64,000 bases of DNA from Marisa cornuarietis (GCA_004794655.1 SMMW01000042.1:2852001-2916000), one strand, 5' to 3'. Positions 25,101 through 33,589 are shown, numbered from the stretch's first letter. A program made the numbers and translations. The notes: generated by a model not told the origin, from the letters alone.

Positions 25101-27096
25101 CAATTTGCTGGTTCTTGGAAAGCTGTGCCTCCTTATGCTATACTACAATGCAGGCTATGAGAGGGGGCTTCGGCCACAAAACCTAATAAAGTCTTCTCGT
25201 AGAAAAGGAGAAACATTTAAATCCCTGCACTAATTAGACATATGAAAAGTGTCTAAACATTAGCTCATAGCCCAATGAGATGAACACAAAGACTAATTGG
25301 TTTGCAAATTTAGGATGCTATGATCACACTAATGATGAAAGATAATTTATCAATATAAAAGAAAAAGATATCTATGTGATTAATCTTTAATTTCTTGTGA
25401 TTAATTAAATATTTTGTTGTATACCAAATATTTATAAGAAAAAGCAGTGAAAATATGTTTGTTTCGAGGGACCCCTTGTTTCATTTGAAGGGCCCCTTTT
25501 TTTTTTCCATTGAGAGGGCCCCAGGGCCCCTCTTTTTGAAATCCTAGAATTACCTCTTTTAACAACCAGAAACAGTAGACCAGACATTAGCAGCGTGGCT
25601 TTTGGAATGTAAAGTATCTAATACAATGATGTTTTAGTGGAAAATGGCAGTGTGCCATGTAGTTTAGTTGAGAATGATGTGCAACGCAATGATTTTTTGT
25701 GGGAAGTGACAATATATAATGCAGTAGTGTTTGTTACAGCTGGACAATGGCATCCCTATTGAGAGCTGGTTTGTAGATCGCAGTGATACTGAATTAATGA
25801 AGCTTCTGCCATTCTTGGAGAATCTCTGCCGCTTGGTAGGTGTTTGTTGCTTGATAGGTATTGTCTTTTATCTTCAACCAGTGACCCACTCGTATATTCC
25901 CTTTTTTCTCTTTTTTTTGCATTTGCATGTTTGTTTTCCTTTGATTTTGTTTGTTCGTTTTTTTTAAAACCAACAGCAGCGATATAGCACTAACATAAAC
26001 CTGTGCAAAATATATGAAATAAGTACACCTGAAAGAAGCATGCAAACAGCGTGTGAGACTGGGGAGATTTGCAGATCCCACCCATCTCTCCTTCCATCTT
26101 CTCCCTCCCTTTGTTTTTTTTGGTTTGCGTGTTATTTTTTTCAAACACATGTAGCTCAGAGCCAAGCAGAAAAAGGCACTTTATTTGTGATTATCATTAA
26201 TGGTCATGAAAACAGTGGACTTTAATAGTTTATCATATTTAATGCAGTGAATATAAAAGGCAAAATCCAACCTTCTTCTGCTATTTTCAAAGATAAATTG
26301 GATATTCGTTGCTGCCGGGTCAGAATAATAATTATACCCACATTTACACTTGACAAACCTGGGTCAGAAACAGAAGTCTATGAAATCACTGCTGCTGGCC
26401 TGTACAGTTAAAACTGAAAATTGGTGGGGGGAGGTGGGTAGGGAGGATTTTCCACACATGGGCTTGTGGGTCTCAAACCAGCAACTTTCTAATGTTGAAT
26501 TGATTACTCAACCAGACTACAGAGCCTCTTATTAACCACCACCCTCCCCCTTTATAAATCCAACAGATAGTACACTTCAAGAATTATTTCTTGATTATCA
26601 GTAAATTCATAAACACGGTCTTTTTAATCCGTATATCTGGTTTGATAGCATTGCTATTTTCTTAAGTCATTGTGACGCTTCTGCTATGGTATTGTTGGGT
26701 GACCAGAATGCATTGAGGTGGTGGAAATTGTTTTCTTGGTGAAGCAAATTGCTGAAACATTATTTAGAAGCCCTCAAATAAGCAGCAGTGCAGGTAGTTG
26801 CTTCCGTAGGCTACTTATTAATGTCCAACATCGAAATGATTTAACTTTATATCTTTATATCATTACCAATCAACAGCAGGGACTAGTTAGTAAAATACCT
26901 CCCAGTTCCTGTCCCCACATTTGTACAAGTATGCCCACAATATAGCCTTGCAAAATTACTTTATAGCAATGAAATAGAAAGCATCATTGTGAAAATAGCA
27001 TTTTTTGATTCATGCTTTTATGTGCTGTTTCAGAAAGAGGATGTTCGACCTCACATAAGAGATCGTTTCCGCCTCCACACCATGCTTCCTCCATGA
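1041..27096 (+). CDS. CTDSPL2: CTDSPL2-like (SCP-like) HAD phosphatase gene, 3' part, eight exons
   Basis: Exons: 1041-1139, 11113-11560, 11744-11855, 14944-15030, 15359-15501, 21867-21993, 25740-25835, 27034-27096 (stop TGA 27094-27096). All junctions are GT-AG and phases agree, giving about 390 codons. The N-terminal third is acidic and Ser/Thr-rich. The catalytic domain follows [19 protein letters not shown] and contains the HAD signature DLDETLVHC (exon 3/4 junction), [42 protein letters not shown] and the tail [19 protein letters not shown]. Established knowledge: CTDSPL2 proteins are phospho-Ser/Thr phosphatases of the FCP/SCP family using the first Asp of DxDE as nucleophile; substrates proposed in vertebrates include SMAD proteins and RNA polymerase II CTD. 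The start codon and upstream exons are missing from the window. TDRKH follows about 12 kb downstream on the same strand. Introns reach 10 kb because of inserted TEs; none breaks an exon. Confidence 0.93.
1140..2426. other. Intron, no element recognised
   Basis: AT-rich non-coding sequence at the start of the 10-kb intron. It has a T9G9 run near 1981-1998. No conserved ORF or terminal repeat was recognised. Confidence 0.5.
2429..3259. mobile_element. Pogo/Tigger-like non-autonomous DNA element (MITE)
   Basis: The left end CAGTAATCCCTCACTTATCG and the right end GGCGAGGGAACACTG (inverted: CAGTGTTCCCTCGCC) form imperfect terminal inverted repeats. They are flanked by TA at 2427-2428 and 3260-3261, the usual Tc1/mariner/pogo target duplication. 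The ends are rich in cgcgataa/cgcgaag motifs that recur at subterminal positions (near 2478, 3170, 3218-3250). No transposase frame remains, so I infer a non-autonomous copy. Confidence 0.75.
3262..4676. other. Intron with a short imperfect tandem repeat
   Basis: No coding exon is visible. Around 4183-4262 two about 40-bp units are imperfectly duplicated, each with a gtctcaga core followed by a ctta(t)t core. G-rich sequence at 3960-4060 vaguely resembles a 5S-type internal promoter but is too weak to call. Confidence 0.45.
5964..6199 (-). other. Apparent intron 2 of piggyBac A transposase
   Basis: The donor is ...CTACAG|GTGTGC (6200/6199) and the acceptor ...GTTTCAG|GTATATG (5964/5963), minus strand. 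Removing 236 bp joins [11 protein letters not shown] to [17 protein letters not shown]. This reproduces the usual piggyBac order, in which the second catalytic Asp is followed by a GTxxxNR motif. The pyrimidine tract before the acceptor is modest. Confidence 0.65.
6360..6583 (-). other. Apparent intron 1 of piggyBac A transposase
   Basis: On the minus strand the coding text [15 protein letters not shown] ends ...ATACAG|GTATTT at 6584/6583. It resumes after ...GGTAG at 6359 as [12 protein letters not shown] with correct phase (ACA G + GT GCA). The 224-bp gap contains att/act microsatellite-like sequence and no coding continuity. The intron is inferred from phase and the GT-AG ends; an insertion at this point is the alternative. 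Confidence 0.6.
7849..8451. other. Spacer between the two piggyBac elements
   Basis: About 600 bp of AT-rich intron with no recognisable gene, terminal repeat or conserved frame. Confidence 0.5.
8456..10643 (-). mobile_element. piggyBac element B, complete ends
   Basis: Perfect 16-bp terminal inverted repeats, CCCTTTACTGGGCACA on the left and TGTGCCCAGTAAAGGG on the right, are flanked by TTAA at 8452-8455 and 10644-10647. The 2188-bp element holds one minus-strand transposase reading frame with only three lesions. The exact ends and few disabling changes suggest a more recent insertion than element A. It lies in the same intron and the same orientation as A. Confidence 0.95.
8742..10428 (-). 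pseudogene. piggyBac (PGBD-like) transposase B, near-intact
   Basis: The frame starts [20 protein letters not shown] (ATG at 10428), with an acidic N-terminus typical of piggyBac. An in-frame TGA lies near 10278, a frameshift near 9770 (between ANNIYC and CYKPARD), and an in-frame TAA follows EAFK near 9395; otherwise the frame runs to the stop at 8742. Catalytic regions are [27 protein letters not shown] and [14 protein letters not shown], so the DDD triad is present. The C-terminal Cys-rich domain is [10 protein letters not shown] then [17 protein letters not shown]. Encoded length is about 560 codons, normal for the family. The three lesions make it a pseudogene unless they are sequence errors. 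Confidence 0.9.
10648..11112. other. Intron end with antisense LINE-tail-like sequence
   Basis: At 10658-10705 (acaatgacaa repeats, then ctttatttgtccc and a gtgggaaatt) the sequence looks like the antisense of a LINE 3' end. Similar actttatttatccc text recurs at 44280, and its sense form at about 21415. An (AT)n microsatellite lies near 10787-10803. The intron ends in ttttcttttcag before 11113. Confidence 0.4.
11113..11560 (+). CDS. CTDSPL2: CTDSPL2-like exon, Ser/Thr-rich linker
   Basis: The acceptor is ttttcttttcag and the donor gtacgt at 11561. The exon encodes [20 protein letters not shown], then a Ser/Thr/Ala-rich low-complexity stretch, a His-rich patch (LHHHHNH) and the acidic end [13 protein letters not shown]. 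The last two bases join the next exon as Pro followed by [10 protein letters not shown]. Only the acidic end and DPY are expected to be conserved; the rest is probably disordered. Confidence 0.88.
11744..11855 (+). CDS. CTDSPL2: CTDSPL2-like exon, entry to catalytic domain
   Basis: The exon lies between ...tgttttcag and gtgagg. It encodes [14 protein letters not shown] and [19 protein letters not shown]. It ends just before the rest of the catalytic DLDET motif, which the next exon completes in phase 0. Strong family match. Confidence 0.95.
12212..12616. mobile_element. Non-autonomous hAT-type MITE with perfect 8-bp target duplication
   Basis: The left end is CAGGAGTGGGGAAcg and the right end gTTTCCCACTCCTG, inverted repeats of the CAGxxG...CxxCTG type used by hAT elements. 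The 8-bp GTCTAAAC is repeated exactly at 12204-12211 and 12617-12624. The 405-bp interior shows no transposase. hAT elements make 8-bp target duplications, so the class assignment is firm and the copy looks relatively young. Confidence 0.9.
13078..14446 (+). repeat. Diverged dispersed repeat or duplicated segment, copy 1
   Basis: Collinear with 30476-32190, by eye about 65-75% similar over long blocks. Shared blocks include gaatgtcatgaggttggggctataaa, ggtaagaatgagg, gagacagctatacag, the tattcagtttggtt block, and gatattgtaggac. This copy contains a LINE tail (13909-14080) and a CA microsatellite near 13838-13852. It has no long ORF, and its class is unknown. Confidence 0.7.
13909..14080 (+). 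repeat. CR1/L2-like LINE 3' tail
   Basis: The sequence from cattgctttaggttctactc to cacattattattat closely matches 20519-20695 (tgttcagtgtgcctata, ctcaccatccact, agagagtgc, ctatcttggtcgtgat, ctgtgcgtta). The (ATT)n end is typical of CR1/L2-like LINE 3' ends. It interrupts copy 1 of the 13078-14446 repeat. Confidence 0.75.
14944..15030 (+). CDS. CTDSPL2: CTDSPL2-like exon with catalytic motif
   Basis: The exon begins DETLVHCSL right after the preceding LVLDL, completing DLDETLVHC. The first Asp is the expected nucleophile and the second the general acid/base. It ends [11 protein letters not shown] at donor gtaatt. Twenty-nine codons, phase 0 to 0. Confidence 0.96.
15359..15501 (+). CDS. CTDSPL2: CTDSPL2-like exon, HAD core
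   Basis: The exon encodes [20 protein letters not shown], then [20 protein letters not shown] and DPEKKLI. The Thr/Ser and Lys of LFTASKK match HAD motif II and its neighbour. The donor is gtaagt; two bases carry into the next exon. Confidence 0.96.
15850..16340 (+). repeat. CR1/L2-like LINE 3' end with ORF2 C-terminus
   Basis: The open frame 15929-16177 encodes the usual C-terminal text of CR1/L2-like ORF2: [39 protein letters not shown] and [10 protein letters not shown] then stop. A short 3' UTR follows, ending in acatcatcatcatc near 16323-16337. The copy is 5'-truncated. It sits directly beside the left end of hAT copy 1. Confidence 0.85.
16363..18148 (+). mobile_element. hAT element copy 1, internally degraded
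   Basis: The ends CAGAGGTAATTCTAGG and CCTAGAATTACCTCTG form a perfect 16-bp inverted repeat with the hAT-style CAG start. The 8-bp flanks tagaacca/taagagct match poorly, so the target duplication has decayed. Coding remains on the + strand: a basic start [19 protein letters not shown] (16738) and, at 17640-17790, text resembling the hAT C-terminal dimerisation region ([33 protein letters not shown]). Stops and frameshifts disrupt it. A GC-rich, self-complementary block (gggcccc repeats) precedes the right end. It shares most of its length with 23942-25558. Confidence 0.85.
17151..17350 (+). repeat. About 100-bp tandem duplication inside hAT copy 1
   Basis: Two units start ggaacttatgc(c/t)ggcggtatta and end agaagctgtcagggttgctt or the like (17155-17247 and about 17255-17347). 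hAT copy 2 has a single, shorter version of this stretch at 24745-24790. The duplication therefore arose after the copies separated, or copy 2 lost a unit. Confidence 0.75.
18310..18605 (-). repeat. LINE reverse transcriptase fragment (antisense)
   Basis: Read on the minus strand there are decayed blocks in CR1/L2 RT order: [13 protein letters not shown] (compare LDLSAAFDTIDH in the 53.3-kb element), [10 protein letters not shown], a PQGSVLG-like text in another frame (cctcagggctcggttctagg), and [11 protein letters not shown]. Several frames are involved, so it is a relic. Conservation is weak outside these blocks. Confidence 0.6.
20222..20705 (+). repeat. LINE 3' end nested in the mariner
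   Basis: This + strand CR1/L2-like 3' terminus separates two adjoining parts of the mariner frame (PSYATVNI and QQKKLATEF on the minus strand). It contains [24 protein letters not shown] coding text (20280-20340), then the 3' UTR shared with 13909-14080, and ends in (ATT)n. The nesting dates it after the mariner insertion. Confidence 0.8.
20746..20840 (-). repeat. 33-bp unit, nearly three copies, in frame in the mariner N-terminus
   Basis: Units at 20746-20778, 20779-20811 and 20812-20840 (partial) are virtually identical. On the minus strand each 33-bp unit is 11 codons and encodes VIKYLQKKG plus a two-residue linker, so the N-terminal helix of the mariner HTH is repeated without shifting the frame. 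Confidence 0.9.
20994..21866. other. Intron with a LINE-tail-like end
   Basis: Near 21405-21440 the text tcgccctctgggataaataaagtcatacc looks like a LINE 3' terminus; its antisense type is seen at 44280 and 10680. Upstream sequence is unrecognised. The intron ends ...attggcag at 21866. Confidence 0.4.
21867..21993 (+). CDS. CTDSPL2: CTDSPL2-like exon, HAD motif region
   Basis: The exon encodes [20 protein letters not shown], then [20 protein letters not shown] and YQ. IIDNSP supplies the conserved Asp-Asn of the SCP/FCP fold. Donor is gttctt, a weaker GT site, but phase and homology are clear. Confidence 0.96.
22519..23237. mobile_element. Pogo/Tc1-mariner-type MITE
   Basis: Ends CAGTCGGACCTCGCTAAGTC and GACTTAGTGAGGTCCGACTG are inverted repeats with one mismatch over 20 bp. 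TA flanks lie at 22517-22518 and 23238-23239. Sub-terminal taagtcgaa/cgaatt motifs repeat near both ends (22545-22575, 23165-23225). The 719-bp interior has no recognisable transposase; a 72-codon frame at 22841 is Gly-rich and probably meaningless. Confidence 0.88.
23942..25558 (+). mobile_element. hAT element copy 2, internally degraded
   Basis: Ends GAGGTAATTCTAGG and CCTAGAATTACCTCTT match copy 1 at 16363. The 8-bp flanks ATAACAAC (23934-23941) and TTAACAAC (25559-25566) agree at 7 of 8 positions, as expected for hAT. Internal text follows copy 1 with small deletions. The best-preserved coding part (25010-25232) reads [20 protein letters not shown] and [20 protein letters not shown] then [17 protein letters not shown]. 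This resembles the hAT dimerisation block, in which a Cys/Tyr-Glu-Arg-Gly motif is conserved. It lies in the next intron after copy 1, in the same orientation. Confidence 0.87.
25740..25835 (+). CDS. CTDSPL2: CTDSPL2-like exon
   Basis: After ...ttgttacag the exon encodes [20 protein letters not shown] then [12 protein letters not shown], ending at donor gtaggt. Thirty-two codons in phase 0. The NGIPIESW block is a signature of the SCP family close to the C-terminus. Confidence 0.96.
26440..26535 (-). repeat. tRNA-derived SINE candidate
   Basis: On the minus strand the text GTAGTCTGGTTGAGTAATCA (near 26502-26521) resembles a pol III A box. GGTTTGAGACCC (26468-26479) resembles a B box, about 28 bp further on. 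Spacing and both boxes fit a tRNA head. The body beyond the B box is short and G/C-poor, and no second copy was found in the window. Confidence 0.5.
27034..27096 (+). CDS. CTDSPL2: CTDSPL2-like terminal coding exon
   Basis: After ...gctgtttcag the exon encodes [20 protein letters not shown] and stop TGA at 27094-27096. [14 protein letters not shown] is the highly conserved C-terminus of CTDSPL2 proteins, which fixes the end of the gene. Confidence 0.97.
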   Translation, partial: KEDVRPHIRDRFRLHTMLPP

Positions 27097-27277
27097 GTAG
27101 ATCTGTGACCTATTGTTGCCTCCCATTTGGACACCCAAAAAAGATAGCTGCTTCTTGTTGAAGTTTCAGGGAGAGACAATTTGGTATCAAGTTCAGCTGT
27201 CTGTAAAGCATTGACATCGTACATCAGAATGTAAAAAAAAAAACCATATTGAAACTGCAAGCAGTATGTAACACTGA

Positions 27278-27283
27278 AATAAA
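27278..27283 (+). promoter_or_regulatory. Candidate poly(A) signal of the CTDSPL2-like gene
   Basis: AATAAA lies about 180 bp after the stop codon. Other AATAAA sites occur further on (for example near 28985), so the real 3' end could be more distal. Confidence 0.4.
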
Positions 27284-30200
27284 GGATTTCAGTATTGTAT
27301 GGTACATGAGTACCAATTGAGGATCATCAGGGTTTGTGAACTTCAAGAATCCAGATATCCTGGACCATTTACAGTTAATTGCCTCGTGAATAATATGAGT
27401 CATGATATTTTGTTTTAAAAAGGCAACACATTTGATATTGACTGCATTCGATGCTTTCTGTGGTGCAGATTTTTGCCTGATATGGTATATGATTTGTTGC
27501 ATACCCATAAACGTAAGTACAATCATGTTTGGTCACAGTGAAGGAAGAAGTTGGGAGAACTCTTCTAGATAGTCCTAGTGCAGGACTGCTAGCTTTTAAA
27601 ACTGTACACATTTGTAGCAAGAGGAAAGTTCTAGGTTTACACACAGTGCAGTTCTCTTGAATCATGGCTGCATTTACCCACTTTTGCTTTTTGTTTTACT
27701 ATGAGCTTGTTAGCATTTTGTTTCCTATAGTATGCCTTCAGTCTTAGAAATCTTGATCCTCAAGGACAATATTTTAGTATTATGTTTTTCATCTTTGCAC
27801 TTTCAGTTAATGTGGCAGAGTTTTGTTTGTTTGTTTGTTTTTTTTTGGCAAGTCATGCTTTTGGTCACATTTTATCTTCTAATCCAAAAGAACTTTGCCT
27901 AAAGAAGGGACCATTACCATCTCTGTGTAAGGAGCTACATTGAGAGTAGCTGTAGGATGAGTCCAAAGTCGAATTTTGTTTTGCTTTTAAAAAAAAAAAA
28001 GTCATCTTTAACTATTATAGCCAGTTATTGCAGATAACTGTATGCTGCAGAGTAAATCATTACCACTGTTGGCTTTAAATCTGCGGGAATAATCTGTAGA
28101 ACTATTAGCTACAGTCATTAGTAGCTTTGTTTAAGCTTTGTATAGTCTTGTAGGCTATGGTTAAGTGCTTGTCTCCAATATAGCAAGCACTTGCTGCCCT
28201 GGATTCTGATATAATTACAGCACAATGTCTTTTCTCAGCACGTGGCACCTGTTTACCCAGCCAGCTGCTTTTACTTGATAATTTAGCATTGATAGGAGAC
28301 TGCATGAAAAACCTATTCCCCATCCCCCAGCCTTTTCACATTATTGTATAGACCATTTGTTCATTAAAAAGGGCACAGCTTTTTTATTTGTGATGATATC
28401 AGACTTGAACAGCATGCTTAGTCATTTCACTCATAAACACACCTGCATGTTATTGTTGGTGTCCAGTCCTGTTTCAGTGCCTGTCATTACCATTAATACC
28501 AGCAATAACCAGAAGTTCTCTTTATAAGGTCTTTTTTTGGAAGTTATTTCTCTTACTATCATACTGGTGTGTGGGGTCTTATGTTGGTTCATGGTGAATG
28601 AATTATGGGCTATGATTTGCTAGTGTCCTCCAACCATTTTGGAAAATCCATCCCCTTATATTGGCTTGATATATATATGTTGTTGCTAGTTGTCAAACTG
28701 GTAATGGTGCAACATCACTAATTGATTACACCATTATGTACAAAGCCTTGCATTTATTTGTTAATAGTTGTTGTAGCTAGTAAACTTAAAACACTGTCAT
28801 TAACTCAGTGAGTTGCCCTGCGGTGTCAATCTTTTTAAAAAAAATTCAACATTATAGCCAAATATAACAGCTACTGAACATGTATAAATGCTCACAAAAC
28901 CCATCCAGTGTGTGACTATGCATGCTTGGAAAGTGGTGGGCAGCATTAATACAGATGCTATTACGCTATTGCAAGCTTGGTGAATAAACAGAGATCTGTT
29001 CACAAGACAAATGCTTTTTTTCATTATATTTAATAAATGGAAAGACATTACACTAGTTTGATTGTGTAATATATATTGAATGTTTGTTAAAATTTTCTTT
29101 CATTGCATTTTTTTGTTTTTTGCAGACTAGTTACCAGATTGACGAGATAAACTGAGTCATGTTGATAAACATGCTGCAAATATAAACATTAATTTATTCC
29201 AAAGGGTCTGCATGCAGTGTTTTCTATTCACAAAATGCTACATGTTCTCAGAGTCCACACATATCTCTTCCTAATAGAAAAAAATGTAATTTGATACTTA
29301 AGTTTTCAAAGAGAAAAAAATTTGTGACAGTAATCTTTGAGTGAATCAATACTTCCTTAGTCTTCTTTGTACCTAGATGGTACGTAAGGTGTCCACCAGA
29401 GACCTTGATTATTTTTGTCAGCCAGCAGTATACATAGTTACATTGTTTATGTTAGCTTCTGCTTACCAGTTGTTTTTTATCAGATCTTTCAGGTTTCTTT
29501 TGGCTAGTCATGTATCATCTGTCCAATGAAAAGTTATGTTGGGTAGTACGTCTGTTTTTATCAGATATTGGTCCTCACACCGCGTACAATATTTCAACCA
29601 CATGACAGTTTCTTGCATATGTAAACAGATAGGCAGAAAACTGATGGGACCATAAATTTGTGCACTGGGCATGTATGTGCAGAGTGTCAAGTAGAAGCAA
29701 TATCATGAGTCATTGCTCTAGTTTGGAGCATGTCCCAGGAAACGCAATTTTTCTGCATGTATTTGGCAAGGCTAGTGTTGGTGCAAACAGTATTTAATTT
29801 TAGAACCAAAAAAAAAAAAATAAAGGAAAATGGTAAAGTCTGTTCAGACAGTGTTAACCAAACAACAGCAGATAAGTATCCTGGATGGCACCAGCCTTTG
29901 ATGGCTGCAGAAAATGGGCATGTGTTTGTATCAGTCAAAATTATTAGACTGTAGACTAGTTCATAATGTAACTTTTTGTTTTAATTTGAAGAACATATAT
30001 TTTTAAAGTCTACTGAAGGCAATGGCTGGAAAGTAGTATCGGAAATATCAGGAGAAAAACCAGGAAAAGTTATTCTGTTCAAAAACACAGGGCCTGGAAA
30101 GGGTTAAAATCATACTTGTGAATTTTGCCATGGATTCATCATAGATTATGCATTCTTGAATTTTTTTTGTATTGTCTGTTAAACAGGGTATGGTCATTAT

Positions 30201-30475
30201 AGGTGCTGATACAAAAAATTGTAGATTTGAGAGTGGGCAAAATGAGGTTTTAAAAGTATTTTAGCAAATGGATCCCTATAAATTGTGGCTAGAACCTTAT
30301 TGAAAAAAAATGCTTATTCATGCTTTTTTGTGTAGAATGTGTTCTTTTCGTGCTCCACATTTAAAAAATGCATAAAAATAGTCTTGTCAGGATCGAAGAG
30401 TGATAAAGGCCAAACTTCCACCCTCCTGCATACAAGAAGGGGTCTGACTTGAAGGCGGTGAGGGTAGTTGACAGA
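27284..30475. other. Likely 3' UTR and spacer
   Basis: T-rich and A-rich sequence with no conserved ORF, terminal repeat or RNA gene recognised. Part may be long 3' UTR of the phosphatase gene. Confidence 0.4.
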
Positions 30476-32190
30476 CCAGATTGAAGCAATTGGTGAAGCA
30501 TGGCTACCAAGGTAGCCAGCACCACATACAATTTTCACTTATATCCCCAGGGTCAAGTCTTTCCTGCCATAGGCATAAATGGAACTTCATCGAAATATTA
30601 AAAAAATTTCAAGATTGACCTGGGATGGAAAATTAAATTCTGAAAACCTAGGGGAGGAAACAGGCAGTGAGAAAGTATGAGAAACTAAACTCGGTAAGAA
30701 TGAGGGGGAACTACAGGAAAACAGTTCGAAGAATCATAGTAGTAGTGCAAGTTCTGTTAGCTGTCAACACACAGGAGAAATGTCATGAGGTTGGGGCTAT
30801 AAAATGGTTTTAAATTCTGCCTAGATAGATCAGTTGTGCCGGCAGAAAGGCAAGATCAAAAGCTCACACCAGTGACTGGAGGGCCCAAGACGTTGACAGG
30901 TGAGAAGAGAGAGATAAGGAAATGACAAAAAAAAAAAGGCCTGCAGCAGGAGACAGCTATACAGTAAATAATAAGCCCATGATTTCATATTGTCTGTTGC
31001 CATTTGGTTCAGCATTGGCTTCATCTCTCATTGTAACGGATAATTATTTTGACTTTGTCATAATGAAACTGTTTTTGTGCTCTCCAGCCAGTTAAAAGTG
31101 GTTAGCAGCTGTTTGTTTCAAGACTGGTATTATCAGGAACAGTACTTGAAATTTCTTTTATTGCATGTTTTTTACAAGTCAGGAAATTTTTTTTAAAAAC
31201 CTGCTGCTGTTTTTCTTCAAAACTTGTGGACATTGACATTTAAAAATGGAAATTAGCATATGCTTGGAAAAACAAAAGTCAGCTTTACAGCAAAATAAAG
31301 CAATTTTGAATGATGTAAGCATCATCTAATTTTTTTTTTAATTTTGGGATTGGCATGTTCCATTTAACATTTGTGACTAATAAAAAGCAAGTCATTCACT
31401 CTACAAGAAACCACAAAGTAATAAAAGCATTTTTCTGATGTCTCAGTTGTGGACACAACCCTGGCACATGCCATTTCAAAGTCTCTCTCATGCACATGCA
31501 CACAGAAGAGAGGAGTGGAAAACAAAAAGAATCATCATTCAGAAAACAGAATCATTATAAAGAGTAATTTTGTCTCACATAGAAACAGGTCTTAGATAAA
31601 GACAATAATGGAGCGTAAGAATAGGGCATATCATTATCAATGTTGGATAATGTTTTGATAAAGGTGATCACTGTTTTATTTGAGTATGATTGTTTAAATA
31701 AAAATTTTAATTTATGTATGCTTTAAATCATAACATTCATTTTCAAAATATTCAGTTTGGTTAATTTTTTATCGCAAAAAGTTATATTTATAATAATTTG
31801 TTATCAAGATATTCAACTTGGTTCACTGAAAGTTCCTCAGATTTTGTGAACTCCAGGTATCATGAAAATAGGGGTGGGGAGTCTGTCCACACTTTAGTCC
31901 TGGGAAAATTTTGGTTTCCACCAATACATCAGGAAGAAGTTCAATTTGCATGTGTGGACAAAAGTGATAGACAGCCAAAAGGGGAAATTTTTATGCAAGT
32001 ATGAGTGAAGGCAGTGAACAAAGTCATCATGCCTGAAAATGCAATTTCTGACACAGATGCTTAGAAGAAAAAGATTACAAAGTCGGGATATTGTAGGACA
32101 ACAAGACGAAAATGCAGTGTGGATTTTTCAATGTATCTTTCAATATTTCTTCCATGAGTGAAGCTGTCTAGCACTAGTTTAAAGACCTAC
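30476..32190 (+). repeat. Diverged dispersed repeat or duplicated segment, copy 2
   Basis: Collinear partner of 13078-14446, from gaagcaattgg(t/a) through the tgtcatgaggttggggctata block (30781) and gagacagctatacagtaaa (30951) to ttcttccatgagtgaag near 32150. It lacks the LINE tail found in copy 1; about 180 bp of unrelated sequence lie in the matching interval (31535-31715). No coding capacity is visible. Confidence 0.7.
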
Positions 32191-32658
32191 CCACTATCCA
32201 ATTGGGCTGAGTTATAAACAGATTCTGTTAGAGATAATATAATTATATTCTGTAAATTTCAGTGCCTGAAACAGTAGTTTTCTTATTTATTTTCAAAGTT
32301 AGTAATTTGCACAGATTGTCATAAAAACCTGCAAAATCTCACTCCTTCGCATGAATAATGTGTGACTTCACAGCTGGGGGTGTCCACACTATGTCTAGGT
32401 AAGCATATAATGGCCAAAAAGTAAAGAAGACGAGTGTGAAACACTGTTCTCTAACCTTGGAGATAATCTATAACATGTTTAAGCCTGTGGATTGGGAAGA
32501 TTCAAAACCCCAAACACAAATGCTCAGGCAGCATACAACATAGAATGACTTTACAATACCACATGGTAAGCATTGTTCATGTTCGTCAAATTTTGCAAGC
32601 TGTAGGTGATCATTACAATCCGTTTTTGTCCATTTTCATATGTACTGTCACGAAAGCC

Positions 32659-33099
32659 TCAAGTGTACAAATTTACCACTGTGACTGATTTGCATGTTAT
32701 ATAGGCATAGCTGTGCATGTGGTTGTTGGTGTAAGCAGTAATAGAGTTTTTGCCCGTACAAATTTTTAAAATATGGAAAAGTGGAGATATATTTTTGGGA
32801 GCAGTGTCACCGGTGATTTGAAATATGTTTATTGAGATAACTGCAGGTGTTTGTGCAGCTACTCTGTGTTGTTGGACAAGAAAATGCATACTTCTGTTTA
32901 GTAGGCTCAGATTCTGGAAAATGCTCTTGTGGTGCCTCAAAACCCTCTTGCCGAAGTTGATCCATTGTCTTTTCAACGGGGAATTCTTTGGGAACATATG
33001 AACACGTTTTTCCGTCACTATATGTTTTCCTGTATGTTCAACAACACAATAGTTTCCATATCTGTGCGAGGGCTTTTGGGATTCGTATTTTCTGGGCAA
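32659..33099 (-). pseudogene. THAP-like zinc finger remnant
   Basis: A 146-codon frame begins MPRKYESQKPSHRYGNYCVV. It contains KRVHMFPKNSPLKRQWINFG, which resembles the central part of THAP domains (a FPK motif followed by an invariant Trp). THAP domains are C2CH zinc fingers found in P-element-type transposases and host factors. Here the second Cys seems replaced and the closing Cys-x2-His is not clear. Another frame downstream (near 32910) continues in plausible text (PESEPTKQKYAFSCPTTQSS), so a frameshift is likely. It could be an old P-element-type relic or a THAP gene exon. Confidence 0.45.
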
Positions 33100-33589
33100 C
33101 TAAAGTAGGCCTATAAATGTGAAAAAGGATTGGGTAAAATAACAACCTCTGAAATTTTGTTTGCCAATCTCTATATAAACCCTGTTGTTCTTATGGATGA
33201 CTGATTGGACTGACTATGGATACAGAAGGAATTTCTTTAATAAAATGTTTTAGATGCTGCAGATTTTAGAGATTTAAGGCAGTCAACTTGCAATATATAT
33301 GAGGAATATTACATGAAAATATAAAGGCCACCCCAAACAGGACCAACTAATTTGGCCAACATACCTTTGTATGTTTGTCAATATATATGAATGAAAACAG
33401 CAATCATTAATTTATATTCAATACTAATGTTGACTGTTGTATTGAACCGTCAGTTGTTTTTGTTTTACCAGTTGTCACTTGCTGGTATCGTCACTTATGG
33501 TTAACAGTCATCAAATACTGTACTGTTTCTAGCACTAACAAAGTATCATAAAGGACATATTGGGGTCGCTTGACTATTCCAGAGACCAC

